Assembly (NCBI RefSeq): GCF_038051945.1
Contig: NZ_CP150302.1
Location: forward strand, 6,138,001 to 6,202,000
Length of the DNA stretch: 64,000 bases
Direction: 5' to 3'
Source: Paenibacillus sp. FSL H3-0469
Lineage (GTDB): Bacteria; Bacillota; Bacilli; Paenibacillales; Paenibacillaceae
Positions 34,032 to 42,450 of the stretch are shown here, piece after piece; positions within the stretch are counted from its first letter, which is position 1; the number at the start of each line of letters is the position of its first letter. A program made the position numbers and the translations under genes. The notes beneath the pieces were generated by a model. That model saw nothing but the letters and a program-made list of their open reading frames with translations, was not told the origin of the DNA and ran no database searches.

Positions 34032-35606
34032 ATGCATCTTACAGTGGAAGAAGCGTTGTCCATTTATCCTTTATCCGAAGCGAAGCTGATTGCCGGGTCC
34101 AAGGGGAAGCACAGGATTGTGAAATCGATCAATGTCATGGATGCTCCCGATATTTCGGACTGGATCAAGGAAGGGGAAATGCTGCTGACCACAGCCTATC
34201 TGATCAAGGACAGCCCGGAGGAAGCTTCGGCATTGCTGCAGATGTTGAACCGGCGCGGTTCAGCAGGGCTGGGTATTAAGCTGGGCCGGTTCTGGGAGGC
34301 TGTGCCGCCGCCCTTGATTGCGGAAGCAGAGCAGCTGAATTTCCCGCTGATTGAGCTGCCGTTCCAGTTCACCTTCTCCGACCAGATGAACGGCTTGTTC
34401 CGCGCGGAGCTGTCGCGCAGTGTGGGCACCCTGCAGAGCATGATGGAGAAGCAGCGGCTGCTGATGCGTCTTGCCTTGCGTTCCGGCCGCAGCCGTCCGC
34501 TGCTGGACACCGTCTCGGAGATCATCGGTTATCCGCTGGCTGTAATCAGCAACCGGGGAACGGTAGTATTCAACAACTCGGGGTACACCGAAAGTGAGCA
34601 ACTGGAAGGTTGGCCCTGGCCGCCACGCAATCAGCGCTTCCGTCTCGGCGAAGGCACCGGCTACCGGCTTCCGCTGCTGCAGGCCGGGAAATGCCTGGGT
34701 TACCTTCATTATTGCGATATTGATCCCTTGCTGCTGCCCGTGGAGGAAAGTCTGTTCGTCCAGGGGGCAGAGCTGATTTCTTATCATATGCATACCGGGC
34801 TGGAGGATTATTTCGAGCAGGCCGGACACCGTGAATTCAGCGGGCTGCTGCGGCGGTTCCTGAAGGACGGGCTGAAATACGCTGAGCTGGCACAGGCAGC
34901 GCTCCGGCTGGAGATTACGCTGCTTGAGGCCCCGTTTCAACTGCTGCTTACCGATGTGGCTGCTGCGGGAGAAGCCCGGCAGGGAGAGCTGCTGCGGCTG
35001 AAGGAGGAGTATTCGGAGCATCCGGTGCTGCATGGCCTGCAGGCGGTCCACTTCCTGGTGGAAGAGGGACTGGTGTCGCTGTATCCGGCCGGGCCGCATC
35101 AGCCCGAGGAGTTCCGGGCACTGATTCAGGAATGCTTCGACAACCTGAAGTTCGATAAAGGTTATTATCCGCAGGCCGCTGTCAGCAGTGTGAAGCAGAA
35201 GCCGGAGGGGCTGAAGGAAGCTTTTGCCGAGATAAAGGAATGTATGGACATGGCCCGTCAGTGGGGCGCGCACGGAAATGTGGTGCATTACCGCCAGCTG
35301 GAGCTTGATCTGCTGCTGAGCAAGATTCCGGCAGAGACCATGGAGCGCTACTATAGCGGCAGCCTGCGGGGACTGCTTAGCCGTGAGCCTGAATATGTTA
35401 AGGAGATGCTCCACACGCTGGAGGTCTACCTGGAGAATGACGGCCATGTGAACGAGACGGCCAAGAAGCTGTTCATTCATCGCAATACGGCCACTTACCG
35501 GATTGAGAAGCTCAGTGAGCTGCTGGATGTCGATTTCAAAAAAATCAATGATCTCATGAAGCTGAAGCTGGTATTCCTGTTCCGCAGAATGCTGGAGCGA
35601 GAATAA
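34032..35606 (+). CDS. pucR: PucR-family transcriptional regulator of purine catabolism
   Basis: AAGGAGG lies 7 bp before the ATG at 34032. The 524-residue protein has the N-terminal PucR domain (MHLTVEEALSIYPLSEAKLIAGSKGKHRIVKSINVMDAPDISDWIKEGEMLLTTAYLI), a middle sensor region and a C-terminal PucR-type helix-turn-helix (VYLENDGHVNETAKKLFIHRNTATYRIEKLSELLDVDF). In B. subtilis PucR controls the puc genes in response to purine breakdown products. Its place ahead of the uptake and degradation genes, in the same direction, makes the same role likely here. Two palindromes at its own promoter may allow autoregulation. Confidence 0.9.
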   Translation: MHLTVEEALSIYPLSEAKLIAGSKGKHRIVKSINVMDAPDISDWIKEGEMLLTTAYLIKDSPEEASALLQMLNRRGSAGLGIKLGRFWEAVPPPLIAEAEQLNFPLIELPFQFTFSDQMNGLFRAELSRSVGTLQSMMEKQRLLMRLALRSGRSRPLLDTVSEIIGYPLAVISNRGTVVFNNSGYTESEQLEGWPWPPRNQRFRLGEGTGYRLPLLQAGKCLGYLHYCDIDPLLLPVEESLFVQGAELISYHMHTGLEDYFEQAGHREFSGLLRRFLKDGLKYAELAQAALRLEITLLEAPFQLLLTDVAAAGEARQGELLRLKEEYSEHPVLHGLQAVHFLVEEGLVSLYPAGPHQPEEFRALIQECFDNLKFDKGYYPQAAVSSVKQKPEGLKEAFAEIKECMDMARQWGAHGNVVHYRQLELDLLLSKIPAETMERYYSGSLRGLLSREPEYVKEMLHTLEVYLENDGHVNETAKKLFIHRNTATYRIEKLSELLDVDFKKINDLMKLKLVFLFRRMLERE

Positions 35607-35649
35607 CAGCCGTCCATGAGCAGATTGCCAAAAAAAGGAGTGGAGAACA

Positions 35650-36279
35650 ATGAAGGTGGCCGGAATCTTTTTGGCGGCAGGCCGCAGTAATGGAGCAGGG
35701 GCCTCGGAAGGTTCTCTGAACAGGGCAGGCGCGGGTTCAGCCAGTGCGGCGATGCTCAGTGAGCTGGAGAACTGCGGGCTTGCGCCGCTGGTTGTTGTGG
35801 TTCGCGCGGATGATCCTTTGAGCTGGCTGCCGCCTGCCGGGAAGGCGGACAATATGCGGCGGATTGAGACTTGCCTGACGGCCCATTTGGGCCTGTCCTT
35901 CTCACTGCGCTGCGGCTTGAATGCTGTTGCTTCGCTTCAGCCGGATGCGGTGGTCATTGCAGCGGCGGATCAGCCGTTTGTGGCGGCAGCTCAGATCCGC
36001 CGGTTCATCCAAGCGTATGAGCAGCACCCGGAGCTTGATTATGTCACGAGTGCACAAGAAGGATTGCTGATGCCGCCCACCCTGTTCTCAAGTACGCTGT
36101 TCCGCGAACTTCAAGAGCTGGACGATGAAGAGGGCATAGCTGCCATTATGCGGACCAAGGAGTATAAGGGGCTCATCCTGCCTCAAGAGTCTGTTCAGGC
36201 GTTCGCAGAGCCCGGGCTGCCGGAGAGCTTCGGAGGGTACCGCAGAGAATGGAGCGTGCGGAGCGGCAACAGACAGTGA
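35650..36279 (+). CDS. MobA/PucB-like nucleotidyltransferase family protein with degenerate NTP motif
   Basis: The 209-residue protein begins like molybdenum-cofactor cytidylyltransferases (MKVAGIFLAAGRS) and has the family's later parts: LGLSFSLRCGLNAVASLQPDAVVIAAADQPFVAAAQIRRFIQAYEQHP and MPPTLFSSTLFRELQELDDEEGIAAIM. But the phosphate-binding signature that should read about R-S-x-R-M-G-x-x-K is replaced by RSNGAGASEGSLNRAGAG, without the conserved Arg and Lys. In B. subtilis PucB supplies molybdopterin cytosine dinucleotide to xanthine dehydrogenase. No xanthine dehydrogenase genes are in the window. It may be inactive or work differently. Confidence 0.75.
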   Translation: MKVAGIFLAAGRSNGAGASEGSLNRAGAGSASAAMLSELENCGLAPLVVVVRADDPLSWLPPAGKADNMRRIETCLTAHLGLSFSLRCGLNAVASLQPDAVVIAAADQPFVAAAQIRRFIQAYEQHPELDYVTSAQEGLLMPPTLFSSTLFRELQELDDEEGIAAIMRTKEYKGLILPQESVQAFAEPGLPESFGGYRREWSVRSGNRQ

Positions 36280-36297
36280 ATTCGCTATTTTACAAAG

Positions 36298-36320
36298 TTA
36301 TGTAAGGTAATATCACATAA
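36298..36320. promoter_or_regulatory. Dyad TTATGT-N11-ACATAA upstream of the transporter operon
   Basis: A perfect 6-bp inverted repeat whose left half continues as TTATGTAAG. The same TTATGTAA core, in either orientation, recurs in the palindromes at pucR. Confidence 0.35.
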
Positions 36321-36407
36321 TTTAAGTTTAATTTGAGATGACTTCGTGCATGGAGCACAAATGTGACCCCTCATCTTATCCACTCACACAAAGCTATGTT
36401 ATATAAA

Positions 36408-36436
36408 TTTACGTAAGTGCTGCTCCTCAGTATAGT
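36408..36436 (+). promoter_or_regulatory. Promoter of the purine transport/degradation operon
   Basis: TTTACG, 17 bp, TATAGT, about 55 bp upstream of the lipoprotein gene. TGTTATATAAA immediately overlaps the upstream side of the -35 and resembles a half of the pucR dyads. Confidence 0.55.
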
Positions 36437-36491
36437 AGAGATACATTAATGGCTGTAGCCATTAGGAGAGATATCCTGGAGGAGGAGAATT

Positions 36492-37667
36492 ATGAAACAA
36501 AGGGGTCAGGCATTCAAATTTAGCGTTATTACGATGTTCCTGCTGGCGATGGTTCTGACGGGGTGCGCAAAGAATAATACAGCATCTAATACGGGTGCAG
36601 CAGCAACGACAGAGCCTTCGGCGGCAAGTACACCGGCAGGCAGCGAGGCGGCGGCAACCACTGAGCCGGCAGCGAAGAAGCCGACGGTTGCTTTTGTCTA
36701 TATCGGGCCTCCGGGTGACGGCGGGTATACGTATCAGCATGATCAGGGCCGCCTGTATATGGAGAAGGAGCTTGGGATCAAGGCCGATTTCGTTGAAAAT
36801 GTACCGGAAAGCGCCGATGCCGAGCGGATCATCACGGAGCTCGCGCAGAATCATGACATCGTGTTCACCACAAGCTTCGGCTATATGGATTTCACCTTGA
36901 ATGTGGCCGGCAAATTCCCTAACGTGAAGTTCCTGCATGCCTCCGGCTACAAGACAGCCGAGAACATGGGAACCTACTTCGGCAAAAACTATCAGGCAAG
37001 CTATCTGTCCGGGATCGCGGCAGGCAAAATGACAAAGAAAAATCATCTGGGCTATGTGGGAGCCTTCCCGATCAGTGAGGTGATCTATAATCTGAACGCC
37101 TTCACGCTGGGCGCGCAGAGTGTCAACCCGGCGGTTAAGGTGGATGTGGTGTGGACGAATACCTGGTATGACCCTGCGACGGAACGTCAGGCGGCAATCA
37201 GCCTGCTCGACAAAGGGGCGGACGTCCTGCTGGCGTATCAGGATTCACCGGCTACCCTTCAGGCTGCGGCGGAACGGGGAGCTTTTGCCGGGGGAAATGA
37301 CTCGGATATGAGCAAGTATGCACCGGACAACTACTTAACCAATCCTGTATGGAACTGGGGTCCTTATTATGTAAAAGCTGTACAGTCCGTGATGGACGGA
37401 ACCTGGAAAAGTGAGCAGTACTCCGGCGATATGGCGGATGGCATGGTGGAGCTGGCACCGTTCGGCAACAAGGTTCCCGAGGATGTGAAGAAGCTGGTGG
37501 AGGACGCCAAGGCCAAGATCATCAGCGGCGAGCTGGAGGTATTCACCGGACCGATCTCGGACAACAAGGGCAATGTAACTGTTAAGGACGGCCAGAAGCT
37601 GACCCTTGAAGAGGTGCTTGGCATGAACTGGCTGGTCAAAGGTGTCGAGGGCACGATTCCGCAGTAA
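36492..37667 (+). CDS. BMP-family purine/nucleoside-binding lipoprotein
   Basis: TGGAGGAGGAG precedes the ATG. The signal peptide ends in a lipobox (MVLTG-C25). A Thr/Ala/Pro-rich tether leads to a Bmp/PnrA-like domain (KPTVAFVYIGPPGDGGYTYQHDQGRLYMEKELG...). The mature protein should sit on the outer face of the membrane and bind nucleosides or purine derivatives. It is followed by genes for the ATPase and two permeases, the same order as nupNOPQ of B. subtilis (guanosine uptake). Its place in a purine degradation operon supports purine, nucleoside or ureide import. The exact ligand is not known. Confidence 0.9.
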   Translation: MKQRGQAFKFSVITMFLLAMVLTGCAKNNTASNTGAAATTEPSAASTPAGSEAAATTEPAAKKPTVAFVYIGPPGDGGYTYQHDQGRLYMEKELGIKADFVENVPESADAERIITELAQNHDIVFTTSFGYMDFTLNVAGKFPNVKFLHASGYKTAENMGTYFGKNYQASYLSGIAAGKMTKKNHLGYVGAFPISEVIYNLNAFTLGAQSVNPAVKVDVVWTNTWYDPATERQAAISLLDKGADVLLAYQDSPATLQAAAERGAFAGGNDSDMSKYAPDNYLTNPVWNWGPYYVKAVQSVMDGTWKSEQYSGDMADGMVELAPFGNKVPEDVKKLVEDAKAKIISGELEVFTGPISDNKGNVTVKDGQKLTLEEVLGMNWLVKGVEGTIPQ

Positions 37668-37777
37668 CAGCTGCTGCAACACATCTTCATACAGCACAGC
37701 CTTACAGGTGGGGCGGGGTCCGGATACCGGAGCCTTCCCCACCTGTACTATAACTACCCGGAAAGGAGCGTAGCACT

Positions 37778-39310
37778 ATGCAGGACCCTTCGGTTGAAAT
37801 GCGCGGGATAGTGAAGACATTCGGTGCTGTAACGGCCAGCGATCAAGTTGATTTTTCGGCAAATGCGGGGGAGATTCACGCGCTGCTCGGGGAGAACGGG
37901 GCAGGCAAAAGCACAGTCATGAGCATGCTGTCAGGAGTGTACCGGGCGGACGCAGGAGAGATTCTTATTCATGGCAAACCGGCCAGAATCCGTTCCCCGA
38001 AGGATGCGGCATTGCTCGGTGTAGGCATGGTCTTTCAGAACTTCAGACTGGTGCAGAGCCTTACAGCGGCGGAGAATATCGTGCTTGGCGAAAAGTCGTC
38101 TTTCTGGCGCGGCAGCAAATGGATCAAACGTAAGCATGAAGAGATAGAGGCGCTTGGAGAACGGTTTGGCTTGAAATTTCCCGTCGACCGGCCGATCTGG
38201 CAGCTGTCTGTCGGCGAGCAGCAGCGTGTTGAGATTGTCAAAACGCTATACCGCGGGGCAGACATCATCATCCTGGATGAGCCGACTTCGGTGCTGACAC
38301 CGGGAGAGGCGGAGCAACTGTTCGAGACGCTTCAGGTGATGAAGCAGGCGGGCAAGACGGTGATCATGACCACGCATAAAATGAAGGAGGTCATGGCCTC
38401 CTCAGACCGGATCTCCGTGATGCGCAAGGGGAAAATGATTGCTTCGCTGATGACAGGCGAGACGGATGAGCTGGAGCTGGCCCGGCTTATGGTAGGCCGG
38501 GAGGTTACGATCAGCCGTCAGGCGCGCGAGGCAACGGCCGGAGAGCCGCTGCTGATCGTCCGCGATCTGGAGGTCGCAGCAGATCATGGCCGCAAGGCGC
38601 TGGATGCCCTGTCGCTTACGGTTCATGAAGGCGAAATTGTGGGCGTGGCCGGCGTTGCTGGCAACGGGCAGAAGGAGCTGGCGGAGGTATTGACGGGGCT
38701 TAGAGCATGGAGGACGGGCGAGATCCGGTTCGATGGCAGTCCTGTGAAAACAGCTTCGGTAAGAGGAGCGATCGATTCGGGCATCTCGCATGTGCCGGAG
38801 AACCGGATGAAGAGCGGTCTGGCCGGACGGCTGGGGTCGGTTGACAACCTGCTGTTCAAGTCTTACCGCAGCGGAGAGCATTCCCGGTTCGGCTTTCTGA
38901 AGGCGGCCAGGAACCGCTCCTGGTCGCAGGAACTGGTCCGCCGCTTCAATGTGAAGACGCCGGAGCTGGATACTCCCGTGCAGCAATTGTCCGGCGGGAA
39001 TCAGCAGAAGCTGCTGTTCGCCCGCGAGGTCAGCCACCGTCCGAAGCTGATGGTGGCCGTGCATCCGACGCAAGGGCTGGATGTCGGCGCAGCGGCAGGG
39101 GTGCATGAGCTGCTGATGGAGCTGCGCGGCTCCGGCAGCGGGGTGCTCCTGATCTCCGAGGATCTGGATGAGCTGCTGCAGTTATCCGACCGTATTCTGG
39201 TGATCTATGGCGGTTCCATTATAGGCGAGAGTGATCATGAGCAGGCGGACCGGGAACAAATTGGCCTGATGATGGCCGGTATCCGGAGCAGGGAGGGAAG
39301 TGCGGTATGA
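37778..39310 (+). CDS. Nucleoside/purine ABC transporter, double ATPase subunit (NupO-like)
   Basis: The 510-residue protein has two ABC cassettes. The first has Walker A GENGAGKST, signature LSVGEQQRVEIVK and Walker B IIILDEPTSVL. The second has the degenerate Walker A GVAGNGQKE, usual for RbsA/NupO-type proteins, and LSGGNQQKLLFARE. It energises uptake by the permeases encoded next. Its stop overlaps the start of the first permease gene (ATGA), so the two are translationally coupled. Confidence 0.93.
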   Translation: MQDPSVEMRGIVKTFGAVTASDQVDFSANAGEIHALLGENGAGKSTVMSMLSGVYRADAGEILIHGKPARIRSPKDAALLGVGMVFQNFRLVQSLTAAENIVLGEKSSFWRGSKWIKRKHEEIEALGERFGLKFPVDRPIWQLSVGEQQRVEIVKTLYRGADIIILDEPTSVLTPGEAEQLFETLQVMKQAGKTVIMTTHKMKEVMASSDRISVMRKGKMIASLMTGETDELELARLMVGREVTISRQAREATAGEPLLIVRDLEVAADHGRKALDALSLTVHEGEIVGVAGVAGNGQKELAEVLTGLRAWRTGEIRFDGSPVKTASVRGAIDSGISHVPENRMKSGLAGRLGSVDNLLFKSYRSGEHSRFGFLKAARNRSWSQELVRRFNVKTPELDTPVQQLSGGNQQKLLFAREVSHRPKLMVAVHPTQGLDVGAAAGVHELLMELRGSGSGVLLISEDLDELLQLSDRILVIYGGSIIGESDHEQADREQIGLMMAGIRSREGSAV

Positions 39311-40422
39311 GTCCGAAGCCTGGAAATGAATCTGCAACGCTTCCGCCGCTGGCGGGGCGCAGCGGGAGGTGGTACTCCCTCAGACTGGAATATGATTCAA
39401 GCCGTACCCGTTCACCGTGGTGGACGCCTATTCTGTCGGTTGTTCTGGCACTCTTGCTCTGTGCGGTGTTCATCGCCGCTAATGGAATGAGTCCGCTGGT
39501 CGTTTACGAGAAAATGTTCCGGGGAGCCTTCGGCACCTCCTACGGCTTCACAGAAACCATGGTCAAGGCGATTCCGCTGCTGCTCTGCGGGCTAGGCATT
39601 GCTGTAGCTTACCGGATCTCCGTGTGGAATATCGGGGCGGAAGGCCAGCTGACGGTAGGTGCTATGGCGGCTACTGCGGTGACGATCTATTTCCCCGGCT
39701 TGTCTTCCTTCTGGTCCATTACGCTGATGCTGGTTTTCGGTACAGCGGCCGGAGCCTTGTGGGGCCTGATGACGGCGGTGCCGCGAACCCATTTCGGTGT
39801 CAATGAGCTGATTACCTCGCTGATGCTGAACTACGTGGCACTGCTGGCTCTGGATTATGTAGTGTTCGGCCCCTGGAAGGACCCGAAGGGGTTCAACTTC
39901 CCGGGTTCGCCGATGTTCACGGCCGCCCAGTCCTTGCCAGTGCTTGGAAGCACCCGGCTGCACATCGGGCTGGTATTCGGCCTGGTGGCCGTGCTGATCT
40001 ATTATCTGATGATCAGGTTCACCCGCTGGGGCTATGAGCTGCGTCTGATCGGCGCCAATCCAACAGCCGCCCGGTATGCGGGCATTCACATCAAGAAGCA
40101 TATTATCATCGTCATGCTGATCAGCGGCGGTCTTGCCGGGATTGCCGGCATGGCCGAGGTGTCCGGGGTTACGCATAAGCTGATGCAGGGGATCTCCCCG
40201 GGCTATGGCTATACGGCGATCATCGTAGCCTGGCTTGCCAAGCTGAACCCGCTGGGCCTGATTGTGACTTCGATTCTGTTCGGCGGCCTGATTGTGGGCG
40301 GCTATAGTGTTCAGACGATCGGACTGCCTTCGTCCATATCGGAAATGCTGCAGGGCGCGATCCTGTTCTTCCTGATTGCCGGCGACATGATTCACCGGTT
40401 CCGCATCCGCCGGAGCGCATAA
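39307..40422 (+). CDS. Nucleoside/purine ABC transporter permease (NupP-like)
   Basis: The 371-residue membrane protein has a cytoplasmic N terminus of about 40 residues and some nine or ten hydrophobic helices, with the BPD_transp_2 family segment AVAYRISVWNIGAEGQLTVGAMAAT and the EAA-like loop WGYELRLIGANPTAARYAGIH. It starts by overlapping the ATPase gene and forms the channel with the next permease. Confidence 0.93.
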   Translation: MSPKPGNESATLPPLAGRSGRWYSLRLEYDSSRTRSPWWTPILSVVLALLLCAVFIAANGMSPLVVYEKMFRGAFGTSYGFTETMVKAIPLLLCGLGIAVAYRISVWNIGAEGQLTVGAMAATAVTIYFPGLSSFWSITLMLVFGTAAGALWGLMTAVPRTHFGVNELITSLMLNYVALLALDYVVFGPWKDPKGFNFPGSPMFTAAQSLPVLGSTRLHIGLVFGLVAVLIYYLMIRFTRWGYELRLIGANPTAARYAGIHIKKHIIIVMLISGGLAGIAGMAEVSGVTHKLMQGISPGYGYTAIIVAWLAKLNPLGLIVTSILFGGLIVGGYSVQTIGLPSSISEMLQGAILFFLIAGDMIHRFRIRRSA

Positions 40423-40452
40423 CAGCATTCTCGTACAGGAGGGAGTTCACTC

Positions 40453-41382
40453 ATGGATTTCACTACACAATTATTAATCGCCGCTATCTCCGCCGGAACA
40501 CCGCTGCTGCTGGCTACGCTGGGAGGCATTCTGACCGAACGGGCCGGCATTATCCAGCTCGGCGCGGAGGGGCTGATGCTGATGGGGGCAGTGACGACTT
40601 GTATCGTCTACATCCGCAGCGGGAATCTCATCCTTGCGCTGCTCTCGGCGGTAGCCATTACCGCTCTTCTGGGTATGGTTCATTCGTTCTTATGTGTCAC
40701 GCTGAGGGCGAATCAGACGATGTCGGGCCTGGCTATGACGCTGTTCGGCAGCGGGCTTAGCGCTTATGTGGGCAAGTCGATCAGCGGTATTCCGCTTCCC
40801 GGCAGTTTGCCAAAGCTGGATCTGGCGGTGCTGAAGCCGGTGCCGGTGCTCGGGGAGCTTTTTGGCAGGCTGGATATGCTGACCTGGTTCAGTCTCCTGC
40901 TCGTCCTTGTGCTGCATCTGCTGATTCACCATACCTCGTGGGGGCTGCATCTGCGGGCAGTCGGCGACAATCCGGCTACTGCGGACGTCATGGGGATTCG
41001 TGTGCAGCTGATCCGTTACTGCTATGTTACTGCCGGAGCGGCGCTGATTGGTCTTGCCGGTGCGGATATGGTGCTGGCGTATGCGCCGACCTGGAATGAA
41101 GGGCTGACCGCCGGGCTGGGCTGGATCGCCGTGGGTCTGGTGATTTTCGCCAGATGGAATCCGCTGCGCGCGCTCTTCTGTGCCTACTTCTTCGGAGCGC
41201 TCGATTCGCTGGGCTTCCGTATTCAGCTGCTGGGGAGTGCGGTGCCGTCTTATTTTCTGAAAATGATTCCTTACGTCGTAACCATTCTCGTATTGATGTA
41301 TCTGGGATACCGCAACCGCAACAAGCCCTCCGGTACGCCGGAGTCGCTGGGAACACCTTATATCCGGGAACAGCGGTTCTAG
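40453..41382 (+). CDS. Nucleoside/purine ABC transporter permease (NupQ-like)
   Basis: The 309-residue protein is hydrophobic throughout, with the family signature LLLATLGGILTERAGIIQLGAEGLMLMGAV near the start and the loop SWGLHLRAVGDNPATADVMGI. An AGGAGGGAG site precedes the ATG. It is the second channel subunit of the BMP-type transporter. Confidence 0.93.
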   Translation: MDFTTQLLIAAISAGTPLLLATLGGILTERAGIIQLGAEGLMLMGAVTTCIVYIRSGNLILALLSAVAITALLGMVHSFLCVTLRANQTMSGLAMTLFGSGLSAYVGKSISGIPLPGSLPKLDLAVLKPVPVLGELFGRLDMLTWFSLLLVLVLHLLIHHTSWGLHLRAVGDNPATADVMGIRVQLIRYCYVTAGAALIGLAGADMVLAYAPTWNEGLTAGLGWIAVGLVIFARWNPLRALFCAYFFGALDSLGFRIQLLGSAVPSYFLKMIPYVVTILVLMYLGYRNRNKPSGTPESLGTPYIREQRF

Positions 41383-41434
41383 GCCGGGAGGGCGCAGGCG
41401 GCAATATACAAATTAGAGGGATGGAGGCTGGCCT

Positions 41435-41953
41435 ATGACTATACCGGCGGACCGGTTGACTCTGGAGCAGATTAACTCGCTGACAAAAACAGACTTTGTG
41501 GAACATCTCGGCGGCATCTTCGAGCATTCGCCTTGGGTAGCAGAGGGGGTGTACAGCAGGCGTCCGTTCGATTCGGTGCAGGAGCTGCATGCTGCCATGA
41601 TGGAGGTAGCACGGCAGGCGGAGCCGGACCAGGTGCTGGTACTGCTGAGAGCTCACCCGGATCTGGCGACAAGACTTGCTGTCAGTCCGCTCTCGGCGGC
41701 TGAGCAGCAGGGGGCCGGACTGGACCGGCTGACCCCGGAGGAATTCGCGCAGCTTACCGGGCTGAACGCCGCATATACTGCGAAATTCCGCTTTCCGTTC
41801 ATCTTCGCTGTACGGGGCAAAACAAAAGAAGAGATCCTTAGCGCCATCGGTGAGCGTGTGGACCGTCCGCTTATGGAGGAGCAGGAGCAGGCGCTGCTGG
41901 AGATTGGTGCAATCACTCGTTTTCGGCTGGAGGATCTGCTGGGGGCGGAATAG
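41435..41953 (+). CDS. OHCU decarboxylase
   Basis: The 172-residue protein is a stand-alone 2-oxo-4-hydroxy-4-carboxy-5-ureidoimidazoline decarboxylase: catalytic H74 in LLRAHPDLATR, SPLSAAEQQGAGLDRL, and NAAYTAKFRFPFIFAVRGKTKEEIL. It converts OHCU to (S)-allantoin after HIU hydrolase. In B. subtilis this domain is fused to uricase in PucL. Here the uricase half is absent and no uricase lies in the window, so urate oxidation must be encoded elsewhere. Confidence 0.93.
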   Translation: MTIPADRLTLEQINSLTKTDFVEHLGGIFEHSPWVAEGVYSRRPFDSVQELHAAMMEVARQAEPDQVLVLLRAHPDLATRLAVSPLSAAEQQGAGLDRLTPEEFAQLTGLNAAYTAKFRFPFIFAVRGKTKEEILSAIGERVDRPLMEEQEQALLEIGAITRFRLEDLLGAE

Positions 41954-41987
41954 AGACGGGTCACTGCATATTATTAGGAGGAAGGTG

Positions 41988-42389
41988 ATGCAAATGTCTG
42001 GAATGAACGGACGGCTGAGCACCCATGTGCTGGATCTGTCACAAGGCAAGCCTGCTGCTGGCCTGTCGCTTCAGCTCTGGCGGCTGGATACCGGAGGGCC
42101 TGTGCTGCTGCGTGAGGCGGTGACGAATGAGGACGGCAGGCTGGACGCTCCGCTGCTGGCTGGAGAAGAGATGCAGGCCGGAAGCTATGAGCTGTTATTT
42201 ATGGCCGGTGATTATTTCCGGGGCACTCAGGCTGGTGCGGGAGATCCGGAGACGGAGGAGGGAGCGGGCGCTGTTGTTCCGTTCCTGGACCAGATTCCGA
42301 TCCGCTTCAATATGCCGGACCCCTCCGCCCATTATCATGTACCGCTGCTGGTTGCACCTGGAGGATACAGCACTTATCGCGGGAGTTAA
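41988..42389 (+). CDS. pucM: 5-hydroxyisourate hydrolase (transthyretin-like)
   Basis: AGGAGGAAGG precedes the ATG at 41988; another ATG at 41994 is also possible. The 133-residue protein has the N-terminal motif GRLSTHVLDLSQGKPA, with the active-site His, and the C-terminal motif YHVPLLVAPGGYSTYRGS, with the YRGS ending that separates HIU hydrolases from transthyretins. A short Glu/Gly-rich insertion (GAGDPETEEGAGA) lies before FLDQIPIRF. It hydrolyses 5-hydroxyisourate to OHCU, upstream of the decarboxylase encoded 34 bp earlier. Confidence 0.95.
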   Translation: MQMSGMNGRLSTHVLDLSQGKPAAGLSLQLWRLDTGGPVLLREAVTNEDGRLDAPLLAGEEMQAGSYELLFMAGDYFRGTQAGAGDPETEEGAGAVVPFLDQIPIRFNMPDPSAHYHVPLLVAPGGYSTYRGS

Positions 42390-42450
42390 CACGGCAGTTA
42401 AGTGAACTGCTGCATCTAATCTTAAGCCAATAGACCGGAGGTGGGCTATC

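Noticed and set aside
33466..34089. Long open frame on the plus strand through array 1 with a 17-residue repeat, and a matching open frame on the minus strand (33090-33872)
   Set aside because: The array period of 51 bp is a multiple of three, so frames stay open on both strands by arithmetic. No ribosome site or conserved domain supports either frame.
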